A stretch of DNA of 64,000 nucleotides, taken from the NCBI GenBank assembly GCA_934675095.1, contig CAKUPC010000004.1, positions 3,124 through 67,123 of the forward strand, in the 5' to 3' direction. Under the pieces are notes generated by a model, which was not told where the DNA came from, ran no database searches, and saw only the letters and a program-made list of their open reading frames with translations. The translations under genes were made by a program, and so were the position numbers. This document shows positions 8,357 to 17,679 of this stretch, piece by piece (positions within the stretch are counted from its first letter, which is position 1; each line of letters starts with the position of its first letter). Origin of the DNA: an uncultured Bacteroidales bacterium. Its GTDB lineage: Bacteria; Bacteroidota; Bacteroidia; Bacteroidales; UBA932.

Positions 8357-10411
8357 TCACTTCTCGGCAGGCTGATCCGCCGCTTTCGGCCAATACGGAT
8401 TCTGGTAAAGGACGGAGGTAGATATGTCCGACCCGGAAGCCGCAGTCAATTGGAACTGCTTTGCCATAATCGGACTGAGATAGTGAGCCATCTTCCAGGT
8501 GCATCCGTCGAAGGCGGCCTGAGTGGAAGTCCTTTCGAACGGGCGGAGATACTCGCTCCGCGATTCGGAAGAGACATTGGAATCTTCGCTTCCGTCCGCA
8601 ATCAGAGTGCTCGCTCCGTTCTCGTCAAGATACCATTGCTCCATCGGGGTGTTCCACAGGTGAATTCCCTCCAGGTGGCTTGGCGAAGAGATGAGCTGGT
8701 CCATGGAACGCCAGCGGCGCAAGTCCATATAGCGCAGCCCTTCGGCAAGAAACTCACAGCGGCGTTCCCGACGGATGTTATACAAGGTCGCATCTTGAAG
8801 AACGCGACCCGCAGTGTAGGCGCCCCAGTCATTTTCAGCCTCCTTGCTCATGTCGGTCGCGGCTATGGTCTTGTCAAAGTCGGCGCTTATGCCGGCACGC
8901 TGACGAAGCAGAGTCCAATATTCGCGGGCCGATGCATCAAGAGAACCGTTGAGAAGATAGCTTGCCTCCATATAGTTCAGCAGTGCCTCCGCCGCACGGA
9001 AACATACGGCCGCCGTATAGCCTCCGCCATTGGCGTAGTACTTTCGGTTGAATGAGCCGCCCTTGCGCAGCGCATAACCGGTGGCATAGCCGCGCTCGCC
9101 GTCACCGCTCGTTATGGCCGGATATGGCTCCAACATAACAGCCTCCGTCCCTTCGTTGTTATCGGTCTCAAAAAGGATGTTCTTCTGCCCCGGTTCCTTC
9201 AGGAATATGCTGAGACGGGGGTCGCGGTCGGCACGAACATAGGCAATCGTCTTGTCACCCTTATAATAGCCGTCACCGTCCGCATAGGTTCCATGAGTAT
9301 AGACAGGAGAGCCGTCCTTCATCAGAAAGTTCTGCACAAACCCGCGAGTCAGTCCTATGCGGTAATTTCCGCGTCCTGCGGCCGAATTGATGTTGTGTGT
9401 GGAAAGTCCCCGCGCATACTGCCTCCACAGGAGCACTTCCTTGACGGAGGAAAGGTTCTCCTGAGCGAACATGTCGAAATAGGGATTGACAGGGTCGTCC
9501 GGTGACTGCTGCAACTCTCCTGTGTTCTCCGTCAGGCTGCCCTTGTATTTCTCGGCCACAGCCCTGGACGCCTCTGCCGCCTGCTCAAGAAAATACTTCA
9601 CCTCATTCTCAAGGCTTCCGCTCGGATATTGGTAATTGCCGTACAGAGCCGCACCGGGCCAGCCTTCCCCGCCGGGGACGAATGCCGTGCCCTTGAAATT
9701 CTGCAACCATGTGGCTTCAAACAAAGCCACACGCGACTTTATCAGCAGGGCGGCGTCTTTGTTAATTCGTGTGGTCGCCATGTCCGTATCGTCCATATAT
9801 TCACAGGCCTTGTCAAGGTCGGACAATATAAAGCGGGCCACTTCGTTTCGCGGATAGCGTCTGCTTGCCTCACGGAGAGCTTCCTTGTCGTCAGTGAGCG
9901 GATCCTTTATAATCGGAAAATCCCCGAAAAGCTGAAGTTTCTTGAAATATTCATAAGCGCGCAGGAAATACGCCTCGCCTATATAATGCTTGACGATGGA
10001 GACGTCTCCGACGATCGTGTTCTGCGAACCGCTCATGTTCTCGCCGAATTTCGGGAGAGCCTTGGAGAGCAGGAAATTAACACGATAGATGCGCTCAAAG
10101 TTCCAGTTGCTTCCTTCACTGTGAGGCACTTTCCAGCGGTCTGACGTATAACGGTCATTGGCATCCGCCCCTATCTGGTTGTCCGTGCCGCTATCCTCAC
10201 CGAAGATGCCGTAGGTCCACTGTCCGTATGACGGGAGGATATTAGGGTACTCATCGTTCAGATCCGCCTCCAGCTGGGCTGCGGTCTTATAGTAAACCTC
10301 CGGGGAAACGCTTGACATGGGTTCCCTGTCAAGAAAACGGTTGCATGACACAGCCCCGGCAAACGCGGAAATAGTCATGAGCGCATTAAGGATATATCTG
10401 ATTGGTTTCAT
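8357..10411 (-). CDS. SusD/RagB-family nutrient-binding outer-membrane lipoprotein
   Basis: Surface lid and substrate-binding lipoprotein that works with the adjacent SusC-type transporter. The signal ends with AVSC, with Cys at about residue 24, followed by NRFLDREPMSSVSPEVYYKT, the classic SusD start. The C-terminal part has RRERRCEFLAEGLRYMDLRRW, the usual SusD_RagB signature, and an ending near YLSPI. At 684 aa it is on the long side for the family. It lies 42 bp downstream of the SusC gene and is clearly co-transcribed. No glycosidase, sulfatase, peptidase, sigma/anti-sigma or hybrid sensor gene is adjacent, so the cargo (glycan, peptide or other) cannot be inferred. Confidence 0.93.
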   Translation of the reverse strand: MKPIRYILNALMTISAFAGAVSCNRFLDREPMSSVSPEVYYKTAAQLEADLNDEYPNILPSYGQWTYGIFGEDSGTDNQIGADANDRYTSDRWKVPHSEGSNWNFERIYRVNFLLSKALPKFGENMSGSQNTIVGDVSIVKHYIGEAYFLRAYEYFKKLQLFGDFPIIKDPLTDDKEALREASRRYPRNEVARFILSDLDKACEYMDDTDMATTRINKDAALLIKSRVALFEATWLQNFKGTAFVPGGEGWPGAALYGNYQYPSGSLENEVKYFLEQAAEASRAVAEKYKGSLTENTGELQQSPDDPVNPYFDMFAQENLSSVKEVLLWRQYARGLSTHNINSAAGRGNYRIGLTRGFVQNFLMKDGSPVYTHGTYADGDGYYKGDKTIAYVRADRDPRLSIFLKEPGQKNILFETDNNEGTEAVMLEPYPAITSGDGERGYATGYALRKGGSFNRKYYANGGGYTAAVCFRAAEALLNYMEASYLLNGSLDASAREYWTLLRQRAGISADFDKTIAATDMSKEAENDWGAYTAGRVLQDATLYNIRRERRCEFLAEGLRYMDLRRWRSMDQLISSPSHLEGIHLWNTPMEQWYLDENGASTLIADGSEDSNVSSESRSEYLRPFERTSTQAAFDGCTWKMAHYLSPIMAKQFQLTAASGSDISTSVLYQNPYWPKAADQPAEK

Positions 10412-10453
10412 GATGTTTATGCTCGTTAAGACATTATGACTAAGATGCTATGA

Positions 10454-13400
10454 CTAAAGCGTCACGCTGATTCCGAAAGACCAGGTCTTCAAAAGCGGAT
10501 AGGCATTGCCGGCACTCCTGACCGGAGCGGCGCCGCCGGAATTGCCGCCACTGATGGTTTCGGGGTCAAAGAGCCGTCTCAACTTTGTTCCGGTCCAGAG
10601 GTTTTCTCCGGACACGAATATGCGGAGGTTTGAAATGTGCATCTTGCCCAGAAGAGAGGACGGCAAGGTGTAGCCGAACTGAAAATTCTTCAGGCGGATA
10701 TATGCCGCATTCTGCAAATACCGGGTCTGAACCGCCTGGTTCTGAGTGCTGTCGAACCTCGGACGCGGATAGTAGGCATCGGTGTTGGCAGCTATCTCAT
10801 GCCCGGATAGTCCGACGGGATCCGCACGGAAATAGTCCTCGTGCTCCTTGAGTCCCATGGACCACCACTGCCCCCATTGTCCTACGCCCCAGAAATAATT
10901 GGAGCCCTGCCAATAGTCCCGCTTCATCACGCCCTGAAAGAAAAGGCGCAGGTCAAATCCCTTGTAGCCTATGTTCAAATCGAGACCGAAGGCATAGCGC
11001 GGCGTGTTGTTGCCTATGACCTTTAAATCCCCATGGTCTTCGAGGGTCTGCGCACCTTTGGTGATGCCCGGCTTTCCGTCGAGATCCGCATACATGACGT
11101 CTCCCGCTCCCCACGTTCCGGAGCCGAGCGCCCCCTGCCCGCCGACCTTATCAAGATGCGCCTGCATCTCGGCGTCCGTCTTGGCGATGCCGACTGTCTC
11201 GAAGCCCCAGATTTCACCGATCTCGCGGCCTGCGATATAGGTCCCGATTGAATTTGTCGGGTTGCCCGGATACCTGTCGATATAGGTACGGGCATCGGAA
11301 ACATTGAACTTGACTCCGTAATCCAGACCGAAGCCCGTGCGGTCCTGCCACCCAATCGTAAGTTCCCATCCCATGGTCCTTAAGTCGCAGTTGTTGGTCT
11401 TCGGCACGGATATGCCCAGCGTGGCCGGCAATTCCTCGGAAGGACCGACCATATTGTCAGTATAGCGGACATAGGCATCGGCGGAGCCGCTGAGGCGATT
11501 GTTGAAAAATCCCCAGTCAAGTCCGGAATTCCATGTCCTTACCTTTTCCCATGTCAAGGCCGTGCTTATGAGGCCGCCGACATAGGCGGTATTAGGCTTG
11601 AGCCCGTTCTGCAGCCACTGCCCGTTGGCCTGCCCGAGCGTCATCGTCCTGTAGGTCGGGTACCATCCGGTGGTGTTCATGTTGCCGAGCTCGCCGTAGG
11701 AAAAACGGAGCTTCAGCAGATTGCAGACATCCACAAAACCGTCCCAGAAGCCTTCGTTGGCAATGTTCCAGCCTAGAGAGACAGACGGGGACAATTGCCA
11801 GCGGCTCCCACGGCGGAAACGGGAAGTGCCGTCATAGCGAAGATTGACCTCCGTGAGATAGCGGTCTTTGTAGTCGTAGTTCAGACGCGCGAAGAAGCCG
11901 GCGGTCGTCCACTGGTTGCGGTAGCCGCCCACTTCGGGAGCCTTGTCCTTGCCAAGGCCGTCAATGTTGGAAATCAGGTCGAGCTCGGGCAAGTCCTCCA
12001 TCTGAAGCCCATAGCCCTTGGCCTTGAAAAACTTCTGGCGCATCTCCTCGGACTGGAACCCTCCCATAATCTTGACGTTATGGTCTTTGCCCATGGTGAA
12101 GGACCAGGTGGTGTAGATGTTCCAGTTCATGTAGTTCTCTTTCGTATAGTCCTGATACAGGCCGGTGGTTCCCTGAGTGTCGATTATGTTTCCGTTGACA
12201 TCATGGTTGTAGCAGGGAAGTTCAGTCTGCCGGGTGTCGGCGGAATTGATGCTGTAGTTGAATTCGACGTTGGTAACCCAGTTCTTGACAGGCTCGAAGA
12301 CGAGAGCCGCCTGATGGTAGGTCTTGTCTGTCTGAGCGTCCCGCACGCCTCCCTCCGCGAGTGACATGGCAGGATTCTCGGCATTTTCGTCAAAATAATA
12401 GCCGTTTTCATCATACACCGGCAGGTTAGGCCATGTCTGACGTCCGATGCTGTCATAAAGGCCTCCGCTCAAGGCTGTCGGACGACTGAAATCCTGACGG
12501 ACATAACGCAGGCTGTAGCTGAACTTCGCCCAGTCGGCAAGATCCGCCCCGAATTTGACCGCAGCATTGTAACGCTGAAGATTGTCCGAGCCGTGGCGCA
12601 GCAGACCGTTCTGGTTCAGATAAGCGAGTGACGCATAGTAGTTGTACTTTTCGCCGCCTCCGCTGACGCTGAGGTTGTGATCCTGCGAAAAAGAGTAGGA
12701 CTTGTATATTTCAGAGAACCAGTCGGTGTTGGCATAAGCCGTTGTGAAAGGATCCCCGGCCGGTTTTCCCCATGTCTTTCCGTCCGTAGGCAGTCCTCCC
12801 CGGTTGCTGCCGCCGGCGGTCTGGAAATCAAGCATCTGCTGCATCACCGCGTCGGTGAACGAAGGTGTCTGTGAGCCGTTGCGGGCCGCTTCATTAAAGT
12901 AGTTTGCAAAGGTGTAAGAGTCCATCATCTCAGGAAGGCTCACGGGGCTGTTGAAACGGAAACTGTTGTTGTAGTTGACGGCAGCCCTGCCCGTACTGCC
13001 TTTTTTTGTGGTCACGAGAATGACTCCGAACGGTGCTCGGGAGCCATAAATCGAAGACGATGCGGCATCCTTCAGCACGGATATGCTTTCGATGTCCTGA
13101 GGATTGACGGTGTTGATGTCCCCTTCCATACCGTCAATGAGAATCAGAGGACTTCCGCTGGAGCCGCTTCCGATTGTGCCGTTGCCACGGATGTTGACGG
13201 ACATGCTCTTTCCCAGCTCTCCGGTGTTTGTTGTAATCTGCAGTCCAGGCACCAGGCCCTGCAATGCCTGTGTGGCACTTACTACCGGGCGGGCTTCTAT
13301 TTCCTTCGCCGTGGCAATCCCCACCGCACCGGTAAGGTTGACCTTCTTCTGCGCGCCGAAGCCGACGACCACCACTTCGTTCAGCGACTGGTTGTCTTCC

Positions 13401-13759
13401 TCAAGCATGATGTCAAGGAGCTGTCCCTCGACGGCCTTTACCTCAATGGATTTATACCCCATACAGGATATGAACAGGGTCGCGCCCTCACGCACGGACA
13501 ACAAGAAACTGCCGTCCAGTTCGGTGACCGTGCCGTTGCCGGGGACTCCCTTCTCCTCAACGCCTACGCCGGCGAGCGGGCCCAGCGCATCCTTTACGCT
13601 TCCGCTTACTTCAATCTGACGTGGTACTTGCTCTGTGGAATAAGATACGCCGGCGGCCATTGCCGGGAACCCGGCTGTGAGAAAGAGACCCAGCACGAAC
13701 AGCAACGCCGCTCCGGTCTTTAGGTTACGCCCGCAATGGGAATGAATAATGCGTTTCAT
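10454..13759 (-). CDS. SusC/RagA-family TonB-dependent transporter
   Basis: TonB-dependent outer-membrane importer, 1101 aa. The N-terminal signal ends near residue 36 (FPAMAAG). It is followed by a carboxypeptidase-regulatory-like domain (about 48-125; VSGSVKDALGPLAGV), a TonB-box-like stretch LNEVVVVGFGAQKK, a plug domain (about 135-260, with the RGNGTIGSG and LKDAASSSIYGSRAPFGVILVTTKKG signatures) and a 22-strand barrel ending in aromatic-rich TWSFGISVTL. It is the first gene of a two-gene operon with the SusD-like lipoprotein. The 5' flank contains only a weak -7-like sequence. The large palindromic element at 13879-14059 separates it from glyA. Confidence 0.95.
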   Translation of the reverse strand: MKRIIHSHCGRNLKTGAALLFVLGLFLTAGFPAMAAGVSYSTEQVPRQIEVSGSVKDALGPLAGVGVEEKGVPGNGTVTELDGSFLLSVREGATLFISCMGYKSIEVKAVEGQLLDIMLEEDNQSLNEVVVVGFGAQKKVNLTGAVGIATAKEIEARPVVSATQALQGLVPGLQITTNTGELGKSMSVNIRGNGTIGSGSSGSPLILIDGMEGDINTVNPQDIESISVLKDAASSSIYGSRAPFGVILVTTKKGSTGRAAVNYNNSFRFNSPVSLPEMMDSYTFANYFNEAARNGSQTPSFTDAVMQQMLDFQTAGGSNRGGLPTDGKTWGKPAGDPFTTAYANTDWFSEIYKSYSFSQDHNLSVSGGGEKYNYYASLAYLNQNGLLRHGSDNLQRYNAAVKFGADLADWAKFSYSLRYVRQDFSRPTALSGGLYDSIGRQTWPNLPVYDENGYYFDENAENPAMSLAEGGVRDAQTDKTYHQAALVFEPVKNWVTNVEFNYSINSADTRQTELPCYNHDVNGNIIDTQGTTGLYQDYTKENYMNWNIYTTWSFTMGKDHNVKIMGGFQSEEMRQKFFKAKGYGLQMEDLPELDLISNIDGLGKDKAPEVGGYRNQWTTAGFFARLNYDYKDRYLTEVNLRYDGTSRFRRGSRWQLSPSVSLGWNIANEGFWDGFVDVCNLLKLRFSYGELGNMNTTGWYPTYRTMTLGQANGQWLQNGLKPNTAYVGGLISTALTWEKVRTWNSGLDWGFFNNRLSGSADAYVRYTDNMVGPSEELPATLGISVPKTNNCDLRTMGWELTIGWQDRTGFGLDYGVKFNVSDARTYIDRYPGNPTNSIGTYIAGREIGEIWGFETVGIAKTDAEMQAHLDKVGGQGALGSGTWGAGDVMYADLDGKPGITKGAQTLEDHGDLKVIGNNTPRYAFGLDLNIGYKGFDLRLFFQGVMKRDYWQGSNYFWGVGQWGQWWSMGLKEHEDYFRADPVGLSGHEIAANTDAYYPRPRFDSTQNQAVQTRYLQNAAYIRLKNFQFGYTLPSSLLGKMHISNLRIFVSGENLWTGTKLRRLFDPETISGGNSGGAAPVRSAGNAYPLLKTWSFGISVTL

Positions 13760-13878
13760 AAAATATCTGTTAAAATTAAGAAACTATCTATCCATTCCCG
13801 ACCGCCCTACAAATGTGATACCGAAAATTAAACCTATGGGGACGAGGATTGTCCGATCCCCGAAATCCGAGACATCGC

Positions 13879-14059
13879 ATTATTTAAGAAACAATGAAAA
13901 AATAACCTGCATCAGATTTGTCCTGGATTTTCGAGTATAGATTTCTTTTGGAAGAAGGAGTGTACTGGACGTACACGACTGATGAGAAAAGAAATATAGA
14001 CCGAAAAGGATGAAAAAGATGATGCAGGTTATTTTTGAAGGTTTCTAACCTTAAATAAT
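13879..14059. repeat. 181-bp imperfect palindromic extragenic element
   Basis: The element folds end to end. ATTATTTAAG pairs with CTTAAATAAT; AAAAATAACCTGCATCA (to 13914) pairs with TGATGCAGGTTATTTTT (14020-14036); TTTTCG, TATA and TTTCTTTT pair with AAAAGAAA, TATA and CGAAAA. The centre is TGTAC-TGGAC-GTACA at 13961-13975. It fills the gap between the SusC start and the glyA stop and contains no gene. A 27-bp stretch (13927-13953) recurs at 21867-21893 with 25 identities, so this is a dispersed repeat. It may also terminate glyA. Confidence 0.75.
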
Positions 14060-14101
14060 TGAATGTCAGGTAAAGACTATGCTATTGCCGCAGTTTACTG
14101 C

Positions 14102-15430
14102 CTACCACCTGTTCAGGGGCATGCCGTGGGTCATCTTGTGAACCTTGTCTGCGGCGGAGTTGAGGACGGCCTCGTAGTCGGAACGGCCTTCCTCGGTCTT
14201 GCCGGTGAGGAGGTCGAGGTGGCGGGCGGCGTTGTCAAGGACGGTGTCGATGAGCTCGACCATCCATTCCATGTCCTTTTCAACGAAGCCGCGTGATGTG
14301 ACTGCGGGAGTGCCTATGCGGAGGCCGGAGGTGGAGAACGGGGTGCGGGAGTCGAACGGGACCATGTTCTTGTTCACGGTGATGTCCGCCTTGCCGAGTT
14401 CCTTCTCGGCCATCTTGCCGGTCAGGTCAGGGAACTTGGTACGCAGGTCGATGAGCATCAGGTGGTTGTCCGTGCCGCCGGAGACAATCTTGTAGCCTCT
14501 GCGGATGAAGGCGTCGCACATTGCGGAGGCATTGGCGAGCACCTGCTTCTGATAATCAACGAACTCCGGCTGCTGTGCCTCGAAGAAAGCCACGGCCTTC
14601 GCGGCGATGCAGTGCTCAAGCGGGCCGCCCTGAACTCCTGGGAATACCGTCGAGTTGATAATCTGAGACATCTTCTTGGTCTCGCCCTTATTGGTCTTGA
14701 GTCCCCACGGGTTGTCGAAGTCCCTGCCGATTAGGATGACTCCGCCGCGGGGGCCACGCAGGGTCTTGTGCGTGGTGGAGGTCACGATGTGGGCATATTT
14801 CACAGGATTGCTGAGCAGGCCGGCGGCGATGATGCCCGCCGTGTGCGCCATGTCAATCATGAGAATCGCGCCTACCTTGTCGGCTATCTCCCTCATCCTC
14901 GCGTAGTTCCACTCGCGGGAATAGGCGGACGCGCCGCCGATGATGAGCTTCGGACGGGTTTCGAGAGCCTTGGTCTCCATCGCGTCGTAGTCAATCTTGC
15001 CGGTGCGCTCGTCAAGACCGTAGGAAACGGCGTGGTAGAGGATGCCGGACATATTCACAGGGGAGCCGTGGGTGAGGTGGCCGCCGTGCGCGAGGTCGAG
15101 CCCCATGAAGGTGTCGCCGGGCCTGAGGCAGGCCATCATAACGGCCATGTTCGCCTGGGCACCGGAGTGAGGCTGGACATTCGCATATTCCGCCCCGTAA
15201 ATCTGACAGAGGCGGTCGATGGCAAGCTGCTCAATCTTGTCGATGACCGCGCAGCCGCCGTAATACCTCGCATTTGGATAGCCCTCAGCATATTTGTTCG
15301 TGCAGACTGAACCAAGCGCCTCAAGCACCTGATTGCTGACATAGTTTTCAGAGGCTATGAGTTCAAGTCCCGATGTCTGACGCTCCTCCTCTTCCCGAAG
15401 AAGCTCAAAAATTGATATGTCCTGTTTCAT
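14102..15430 (-). CDS. glyA: Serine hydroxymethyltransferase
   Basis: PLP enzyme that converts serine plus tetrahydrofolate to glycine plus 5,10-methylene-tetrahydrofolate. The start is the ATG at 15430 ([17 protein letters not shown]), 442 aa. The reading frame extends 25 codons upstream, but a minus-strand -7 box at 15505-15512 places the transcript start near 15501. Family signatures seen are [24 protein letters not shown], the PLP-lysine segment [14 protein letters not shown], and [11 protein letters not shown]. It is divergent from an RNA methyltransferase gene. Confidence 0.97.
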   Translation of the reverse strand: MKQDISIFELLREEEERQTSGLELIASENYVSNQVLEALGSVCTNKYAEGYPNARYYGGCAVIDKIEQLAIDRLCQIYGAEYANVQPHSGAQANMAVMMACLRPGDTFMGLDLAHGGHLTHGSPVNMSGILYHAVSYGLDERTGKIDYDAMETKALETRPKLIIGGASAYSREWNYARMREIADKVGAILMIDMAHTAGIIAAGLLSNPVKYAHIVTSTTHKTLRGPRGGVILIGRDFDNPWGLKTNKGETKKMSQIINSTVFPGVQGGPLEHCIAAKAVAFFEAQQPEFVDYQKQVLANASAMCDAFIRRGYKIVSGGTDNHLMLIDLRTKFPDLTGKMAEKELGKADITVNKNMVPFDSRTPFSTSGLRIGTPAVTSRGFVEKDMEWMVELIDTVLDNAARHLDLLTGKTEEGRSDYEAVLNSAADKVHKMTHGMPLNRW

Positions 15431-15504
15431 ATATAATCGTGTGTTTTCAGGTATTTTCCGAGCCGCAGACCGCAGAGCTGCAGCATTCCGTAATTTTATC
15501 CCCA

Positions 15505-15512
15505 CAAAATTA
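15505..15512 (-). promoter_or_regulatory. -7 box for glyA
   Basis: Minus-strand TAATTTTG matches TAnnTTTG and implies a leader of about 70 nt. No clear -33 box is seen. It lies back to back with the methyltransferase -7 box at 15533-15540, so the two promoters overlap. Confidence 0.5.
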
Positions 15513-15532
15513 CTCTTAATTTTTATTTTAAC

Positions 15533-15540
15533 TACCTTTG
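15533..15540 (+). promoter_or_regulatory. -7 box for the SpoU-family methyltransferase gene
   Basis: TACCTTTG matches TAnnTTTG. A transcript start near 15545 makes the upstream GTG at 15542 an unlikely start and supports ATG 15581. Confidence 0.55.
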
Positions 15541-15580
15541 CGTGGCAAATAAGTTATCAACAAGGGTAAGAATATTTCGT

Positions 15581-16264
15581 ATGCAGGGCAAAGACCGCAA
15601 GCTTCTGAACATCGAACTGGGCAGGGTTTCCGCCGAGGAGTACCGTCGTCTGCCGGATTCGGGGCTCGTCGTGGTGCTGGACAACGTCAGGAGCGCCCAC
15701 AATGTCGGTTCCGTGTTCAGGACCGCCGACTCCTTCAAGATTGACAGGATTTTTCTCTGCGGGATATGCCCCGTTCCGCCTTCCGCCGAGATTCACAAGT
15801 CCGCGCTCGGGGCGGAGGAAAGCGTCGGATGGGAACATTGCGAAGACACGATTAAAGCCGTGGAAAGGCTTAGGAATGAGGGATATACGGTCGTCAGCGT
15901 CGAGCAGACGGTAAATTCCGTGAAACTCGACAAATTTCATCCGTACGGCGGCGATGTTTCCGGGAGCATTGACAAATGTCATGTTGAAGACAGGGATAAA
16001 TATCATGCTGAAGACAGGGAGGATACGGCGTCACGGGAAAATATGACGACGAGGAAATATGCCCTTGTGTTCGGGAACGAAGTCGATGGCGTGAGTCAGG
16101 AAGTCGTTGACGCATCGGATTTTTCGCTGGAGATTCCGCAGTTCGGGATGAAGCATTCGCTGAATGTCTCGGTGTCAGCCGGAGTCGTGCTGTGGCATTT
16201 TAAATTATCAGCGATAAGGGCAGGGATTGTATCGGACAATTTTACCGGACGGGAGAAACAATAA
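15581..16264 (+). CDS. SpoU/TrmH-family RNA 2'-O-methyltransferase
   Basis: SAM-dependent ribose methyltransferase of the knotted SPOUT fold, 227 aa, probably acting on tRNA or rRNA. The three family motifs are present: DNVRSAHNVGSVFRTAD (about 34-50), FGNEVDGVS (164-172) and IPQFGMKHSLNVSVSAGVVLW (185-205). Between them, residues about 131-146 form two copies of an eight-residue unit, DKCHVEDR and DKYHAEDR. It comes from a 24-bp tandem duplication at 15971-16018 and is not normal for the family. The insert sits before motif 2 and may be a surface loop. The exact target nucleotide cannot be told from sequence. Confidence 0.88.
   Translation: MQGKDRKLLNIELGRVSAEEYRRLPDSGLVVVLDNVRSAHNVGSVFRTADSFKIDRIFLCGICPVPPSAEIHKSALGAEESVGWEHCEDTIKAVERLRNEGYTVVSVEQTVNSVKLDKFHPYGGDVSGSIDKCHVEDRDKYHAEDREDTASRENMTTRKYALVFGNEVDGVSQEVVDASDFSLEIPQFGMKHSLNVSVSAGVVLWHFKLSAIRAGIVSDNFTGREKQ
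15971..16018 (+). repeat. 24-bp in-frame tandem duplication inside the methyltransferase gene
   Basis: Two 24-bp units, starting GACAAATGTCATGTTGAAGA and GATAAATATCATGCTGAAGA, differ at 4 positions. They encode DKCHVEDR and DKYHAEDR. Confidence 0.85.
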
Positions 16265-16335
16265 ACGGTACACCTTTATATACACAGACAGATTATACAT
16301 AGACAGGAAAAGTAAAACAAAAAACTGATAACGAC

Positions 16336-17460
16336 ATGAAAAAGACAATGATTTTCATCGCGGCGGCGCTCACGCTCGCGTCATGCTGCGGCAAGCACAC
16401 GGTGGAACTGATTCCGGAGGAGAATTTCGCGACGGAGATTGACGGGAAGCCGGTTTCGCTCTACACCCTCCACGGGGGCAGCATCACCATGCAGGTCACG
16501 AACTTCGGGGCAAGGGTGGTGAGCCTCTGGACTCCGGACAAGAAGGGCTCGTTCGAGGACGTGGTGCTGGGCTACAACAACATAGAGTCCTACATCCACA
16601 ATCCGGGGGAAAGATTCCTCGGGGCGGTCGTGGGCACATACGCCAACAGGATTGCCGGCGGAACATTCACAATCGGGGACAATGTCTATAATTTCCCGAA
16701 GAACAACAACGGGCAGACGCTTCACGGAGGACTCAAGGGCGTGGATATGCTCGTGTGGGATGTGTGCGAGGTGACGGATTCGAGCATCGTGATGCATCTG
16801 CTGCATCCGGACGGACTCGACGGCTTCCCGGGAAACATCGACATACGCCTGAGCTATCTTCTGGACTCCGACAGCCAGTTCGTGATAAACTACACGGCGA
16901 CGACCGACAAGGCGACATATTTCAACATCTCGCACCATCCGTTCTTCAACCTCAAGGGCGAGGGCAACGGGACGATTCTCGACAACGAGATGATCATCAA
17001 CGCATCCGCATACATTCCGATTGACGAATACTCGATTCCATACGGCGAGATTGCGCCGGTGGAAGGCACGCCTTTCGACTTCCGGAAGATGCACACGATC
17101 GGAGAGCGCATCGGCGAGAAAAACGAGCAGCTTGCCCACGGAGCCGGCTACGACCACAACTTCTGCATCGACCGCAAGACCGAGAACGGAGTGGAGTTCA
17201 ACGCTTCCGTCTATGAGCCGAAGAGCGGCCGCTTCCTCGAAGTCTTCTCCGACCAGCCGGGTCTCCAGTTCTACAGCGGCAACTTCTTCGACGGCACCAC
17301 CTGCGGAAAGTACGGAAAGCCGCTGCGCTACCGCGAGTCCATCGCGCTTGAGACGCAGCACTGGCCGGACTCCCCTCACCACCCGAACTTCCCGACAACC
17401 CTTCTTGAGCCGGGCGACACCTACACGCAGACCTGCATCTACCGTTTCAGCGTGAAATAG
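16336..17460 (+). CDS. galM: Aldose 1-epimerase (mutarotase), lipoprotein
   Basis: Interconverts alpha and beta anomers of aldoses such as galactose and glucose; 374 aa. The N-terminus MKKTMIFIAAALTLASCCGK carries a lipobox (Cys about 17), so this copy is probably envelope-anchored, as is common for Bacteroidetes mutarotases that work on sugars released outside the inner membrane. Signatures seen are VTNFGARVVSLWTPDKKG, VVGTYANRIAGGTF, LHGGLKGVDMLVWDV, the catalytic-His segment NISHHPFFNLKGEG, and YDHNFCID near the C-terminus. The gene stands alone, separated from the next operon by 219 bp. Confidence 0.93.
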   Translation: MKKTMIFIAAALTLASCCGKHTVELIPEENFATEIDGKPVSLYTLHGGSITMQVTNFGARVVSLWTPDKKGSFEDVVLGYNNIESYIHNPGERFLGAVVGTYANRIAGGTFTIGDNVYNFPKNNNGQTLHGGLKGVDMLVWDVCEVTDSSIVMHLLHPDGLDGFPGNIDIRLSYLLDSDSQFVINYTATTDKATYFNISHHPFFNLKGEGNGTILDNEMIINASAYIPIDEYSIPYGEIAPVEGTPFDFRKMHTIGERIGEKNEQLAHGAGYDHNFCIDRKTENGVEFNASVYEPKSGRFLEVFSDQPGLQFYSGNFFDGTTCGKYGKPLRYRESIALETQHWPDSPHHPNFPTTLLEPGDTYTQTCIYRFSVK

Positions 17461-17492
17461 GCGAAAAATATTCGAATTTACATTCTGCAAAC

Positions 17493-17536
17493 TTGCGGCA
17501 ATTTTCACTTTCAATTTGAAAGGAAACTTGCCGCAA
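17493..17536. other. 44-bp nested inverted repeat between galM and the TonB/protease operon
   Basis: The outer arms TTGCGGCAA and TTGCCGCAA enclose an inner CTTTCAATTTGAAAG palindrome. No T run follows, so it is a poor terminator. It lies about 90 bp upstream of the promoter at 17627-17657 and could be an operator for the downstream operon. Confidence 0.55.
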
Positions 17537-17626
17537 TCCGTAATAAACAGCGAAGAGACAGGCGAGCCATACGCACAACAGAGGATAGCATACGCAAAAA
17601 TCACCATTTGTTGGTATAGGTTTCAT

Positions 17627-17657
17627 TTTGAAATGTAAAATCAATCCCCTACATTTG
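17627..17657 (+). promoter_or_regulatory. Promoter of the TonB receptor / protease / HmuY-like operon
   Basis: TTTG at 17627-17630, 19-bp spacer, TACATTTG at 17650-17657, a perfect consensus match. The predicted transcript starts near 17662, about 18 nt before the TonB receptor ATG. No other consensus promoter is seen before 29716, so the seven genes probably share this one. Confidence 0.75.
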
Positions 17658-17679
17658 CATCCGGTATCATATATGGAAA

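Noticed and set aside
16381..17607. 408-aa antisense ORF over galM
   Set aside because: Compositional shadow; galM on the plus strand has full family signatures.
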